Shown: positions 4,300 to 6,305 of the stretch, one piece after another
How the letters are laid out: every line of letters starts with the position of its first letter
How positions within the stretch are numbered: position 1 is the stretch's first letter
Origin: Pseudomonadota bacterium
Lineage (GTDB): Bacteria > Pseudomonadota > Gammaproteobacteria > Enterobacterales > Succinivibrionaceae
Assembly: GCA_023460615.1 (NCBI GenBank)
Contig: JAEWPL010000144.1
Span: 1 to 6,305 of the forward strand
Direction of reading: 5' to 3'
DNA: 6,305 bases
Translations under genes and position numbers: made by a program
Notes under the pieces: model-generated
What the model was told of the DNA's origin: nothing
Databases searched by the model: none
What the model saw: only the letters and a program-made list of their open reading frames with translations

Positions 4300-6305
4300 A
4301 TGGGCGAAATAATCAACAATCAAGAACAAAATGAAGTTGCCTTTAAAGATTCTGTAGGCTTTAAATTCTCCTTACCAATTCTTGTAAGTGTTACTTTAAT
4401 CTTAGCTTTTATTGCTGCAATTGTTTACCACAGTATTACCTCTATTGTTGAAAAGGAAGTGGTAAATAAACAATTACCTAACGCAGGTTCTCTAGTTGCT
4501 AATAAGGTAATCAATTATATTGAGCCTTATATTGGTCACTCTATAACTCTAGCTGAGGATACCTATTTCCAACAATGGATCGCTAATAAAGAGCCTGAAA
4601 GTGGAATTGCTACATACAAAGAATCTGTAGATCACATGGTTAAAAAGTATGATCTTCATGATGTGTTTTATGCTTCCATGGTTTCTAATTACTATTATTC
4701 AGACGGTGTTAAAGCTTCACCTTTAAATCCAGATGGAGAGGATTCCTGGCTTCCTGCAACTTTAAAGCTCCCATATACTTGTCCTTTAAATGTTGATTTT
4801 GACAGAATGGATGAGAAGATTTTAACTGTATTTGTTAACTGTAAAGTTTTTGATAGAAAGAATAACCATGTAGGTATTACAGGTGTAGCTGTAAAAATCA
4901 ACAATGTGCTAGATTTTATCAATAGCATGAAATTAGGTAAGACAGGCTCATTTATCGCAACCAACGATCAAGGCGTCATCCTATTACATAAAACCAGAGA
5001 GTTTATCTTAAAAGCTAAGTTGTCAGAAATAAATGCACCTTTAGCTAAAGCTATCGCCTCTATGTCTGATAAGGATAAAGTAAGTTCTTATGTTGATGCT
5101 AATGGTAATGAGCAATTTATTGTTGTTGATAAGATACCTCAATACGGTTGGAATATTATCGGTACTGTACCAAAGGCAGAATTATACGAAACTCGTAATA
5201 CTGTGATGGTAGTTATGCTAATAGCTCTTATTGTATCTTTAGTTATTGTAAGTGCTATTTCCTTGTATATTTCCAACAAGTTAAAGCGCAGATTAAATAC
5301 CATCAGAAAGAATTTAAAGAACTTCTTTAAATATCTTGCTCATGAAGTTTCTGATGTAGAGATGACAAGACCAAAAGGCCATGATGAAACAGCTTTAGTT
5401 GCAAGACAATTGTGTGGTGGTGTAGATAAGATTAAAGATGACATCGTAACCGATCAGTCTTGCATCAAACAAACTCGTGAGGTTCTAAAATCCTTAAATA
5501 ATGGTGAACTTGATTTTAGAGTTGACTCAACTAGTTCAAATCGCTATCTAAATCAAGTTATTTCCTTAGTAAATGAGTCTATTGAAAACATTTCTATTGT
5601 TTTCAATAAAGTAAATGATACTTTATCATCCTTTACCCATAACGACTTTACAGCTCGTTCAGAATTAGATGGAATGCAAGGCCGTTTCCTAGAGGTGCTA
5701 AATGGTATCAATCAGTTAGGCTCTGCTATGTGTAATGTGCTTTCTGAGCAAAAGGTAATGTCAGATGAGCTTGCTACTAAGTCAAAACAACAATTAGATT
5801 CAATTAAAGTTGTAAACTCTGCAATTCAAGAGCAGTTAGAATCTATTGAACACTCACAAAATGCTGTAAGAAGCATTACTGATGCTAACGAGTCTGTAAA
5901 GAACGGTACACTGCAGATTGAATCTAACGCAAACGAGATCCAAAAGGTGGTTGAAATTATTAAAGACATCGCAGGTCAAACTAACTTACTAGCCTTAAAT
6001 GCAGCTATTGAAGCTGCTCGTGCTGGAGAAGCTGGTAAAGGCTTTGCGGTGGTAGCTGACGAAGTTCGTTCTTTATCAATTTCAACTCAGAAATCCCTTG
6101 AGGATATTGTTAATATATCTAACAATCTATTGAGCAATATCGAATCTTTAAGTGCTGCTGTGGATGTTCAAATCAATGCAATTACTGATATTGAAAAATC
6201 CTCAGAGCTTGTAAAAGAAAAGAGCTCCACCAATCAACAATTGATTGATGATTCAATTCAAATTAGTAGTCAATTAGGTGATTTAGCCGCTAAGATTAGC
6301 TACGA
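4300..6305 (+). CDS. Methyl-accepting chemotaxis protein with dCache-like sensor and tandem HAMP-like modules (3' end beyond the window)
   Basis: A transmembrane chemoreceptor that would control CheA through CheW in response to a periplasmic ligand. The frame is open for 668 codons to the window edge with no stop. Visible parts: cytoplasmic N-terminus (1-23), membrane helix 1 (about 24-43), and a periplasmic sensor of about 258 residues. The sensor looks like a double Cache domain, with GKTGSFIATNDQG (213-225) in the membrane-proximal module; the usual amino-acid-binding RxWY motif is not seen. Cys161 and Cys181 could form a disulfide. Membrane helix 2 is at about 302-325. Three HAMP-like segments follow (about 326-378, 393-431, 433-480). 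The coiled-coil signalling domain has the conserved tip IAGQTNLLALNAAIEAARAG (557-576), then GFAVVADEVR (581-590). Ribosome binding site GGTGAAG lies 4 bases before the ATG. TATAGT (4275-4280) could be a -10, but no -35 or sigma-28 site is convincing. The ligand is unknown. Confidence 0.95.
   Translation, partial: MGEIINNQEQNEVAFKDSVGFKFSLPILVSVTLILAFIAAIVYHSITSIVEKEVVNKQLPNAGSLVANKVINYIEPYIGHSITLAEDTYFQQWIANKEPESGIATYKESVDHMVKKYDLHDVFYASMVSNYYYSDGVKASPLNPDGEDSWLPATLKLPYTCPLNVDFDRMDEKILTVFVNCKVFDRKNNHVGITGVAVKINNVLDFINSMKLGKTGSFIATNDQGVILLHKTREFILKAKLSEINAPLAKAIASMSDKDKVSSYVDANGNEQFIVVDKIPQYGWNIIGTVPKAELYETRNTVMVVMLIALIVSLVIVSAISLYISNKLKRRLNTIRKNLKNFFKYLAHEVSDVEMTRPKGHDETALVARQLCGGVDKIKDDIVTDQSCIKQTREVLKSLNNGELDFRVDSTSSNRYLNQVISLVNESIENISIVFNKVNDTLSSFTHNDFTARSELDGMQGRFLEVLNGINQLGSAMCNVLSEQKVMSDELATKSKQQLDSIKVVNSAIQEQLESIEHSQNAVRSITDANESVKNGTLQIESNANEIQKVVEIIKDIAGQTNLLALNAAIEAARAGEAGKGFAVVADEVRSLSISTQKSLEDIVNISNNLLSNIESLSAAVDVQINAITDIEKSSELVKEKSSTNQQLIDDSIQISSQLGDLAAKISY

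Noticed and set aside
4695..4964. Minus-strand reading frame of 89 codons
   Set aside because: It lies wholly inside the chemoreceptor coding sequence, which has continuous family motifs on the plus strand, and it resembles nothing recognisable.

Overview
This AT-rich window carries six genes in two groups. On the minus strand, reading right to left, are an HD-domain hydrolase with a twin-arginine signal peptide (1555-401), tatA (347-159) and the start of tatB (155, running off the left edge). On the plus strand are motX (1875-2606), ffh (2722-4125) and a methyl-accepting chemotaxis protein that starts at 4300 and runs off the right edge.

The organism is most likely a low-GC gammaproteobacterium with polar, sodium-driven flagella. 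MotX is known from Vibrio, Aeromonas and Shewanella type flagella, and the Tat and SRP proteins resemble their gammaproteobacterial counterparts. The low GC together with this content would suit the Aeromonadales (for example Succinivibrionaceae), but that placement is inference and not proven by anything in the window.

Left region (1-1555): an exported metal-dependent hydrolase candidate sits immediately upstream of the translocase genes that would export it. A strong intrinsic terminator lies between the two, and the tatA ribosome binding site abuts the terminator's U-tract. No room is left for a separate tatA promoter in the gap, so tatAB is probably transcribed by read-through or from inside the upstream gene.

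Divergent intergenic region (1556-1874): it holds a candidate housekeeping promoter for the hydrolase and, for motX, a very good match to a flagellar sigma-28 (FliA) promoter with exact spacing. This agrees with the identification of motX and ties the gene to the late flagellar regulon.

Right region (1875-6305): motX, ffh and the chemoreceptor are separate transcription units. Intrinsic terminators follow motX and ffh, and ffh has its own extended -10 promoter. ffh is not followed by rpsP-rimM-trmD-rplS, the order usual in gammaproteobacteria. The chemoreceptor has a dCache-like periplasmic sensor, a run of HAMP-like modules and a canonical signalling tip. No RNA gene, mobile element or CRISPR array was seen.
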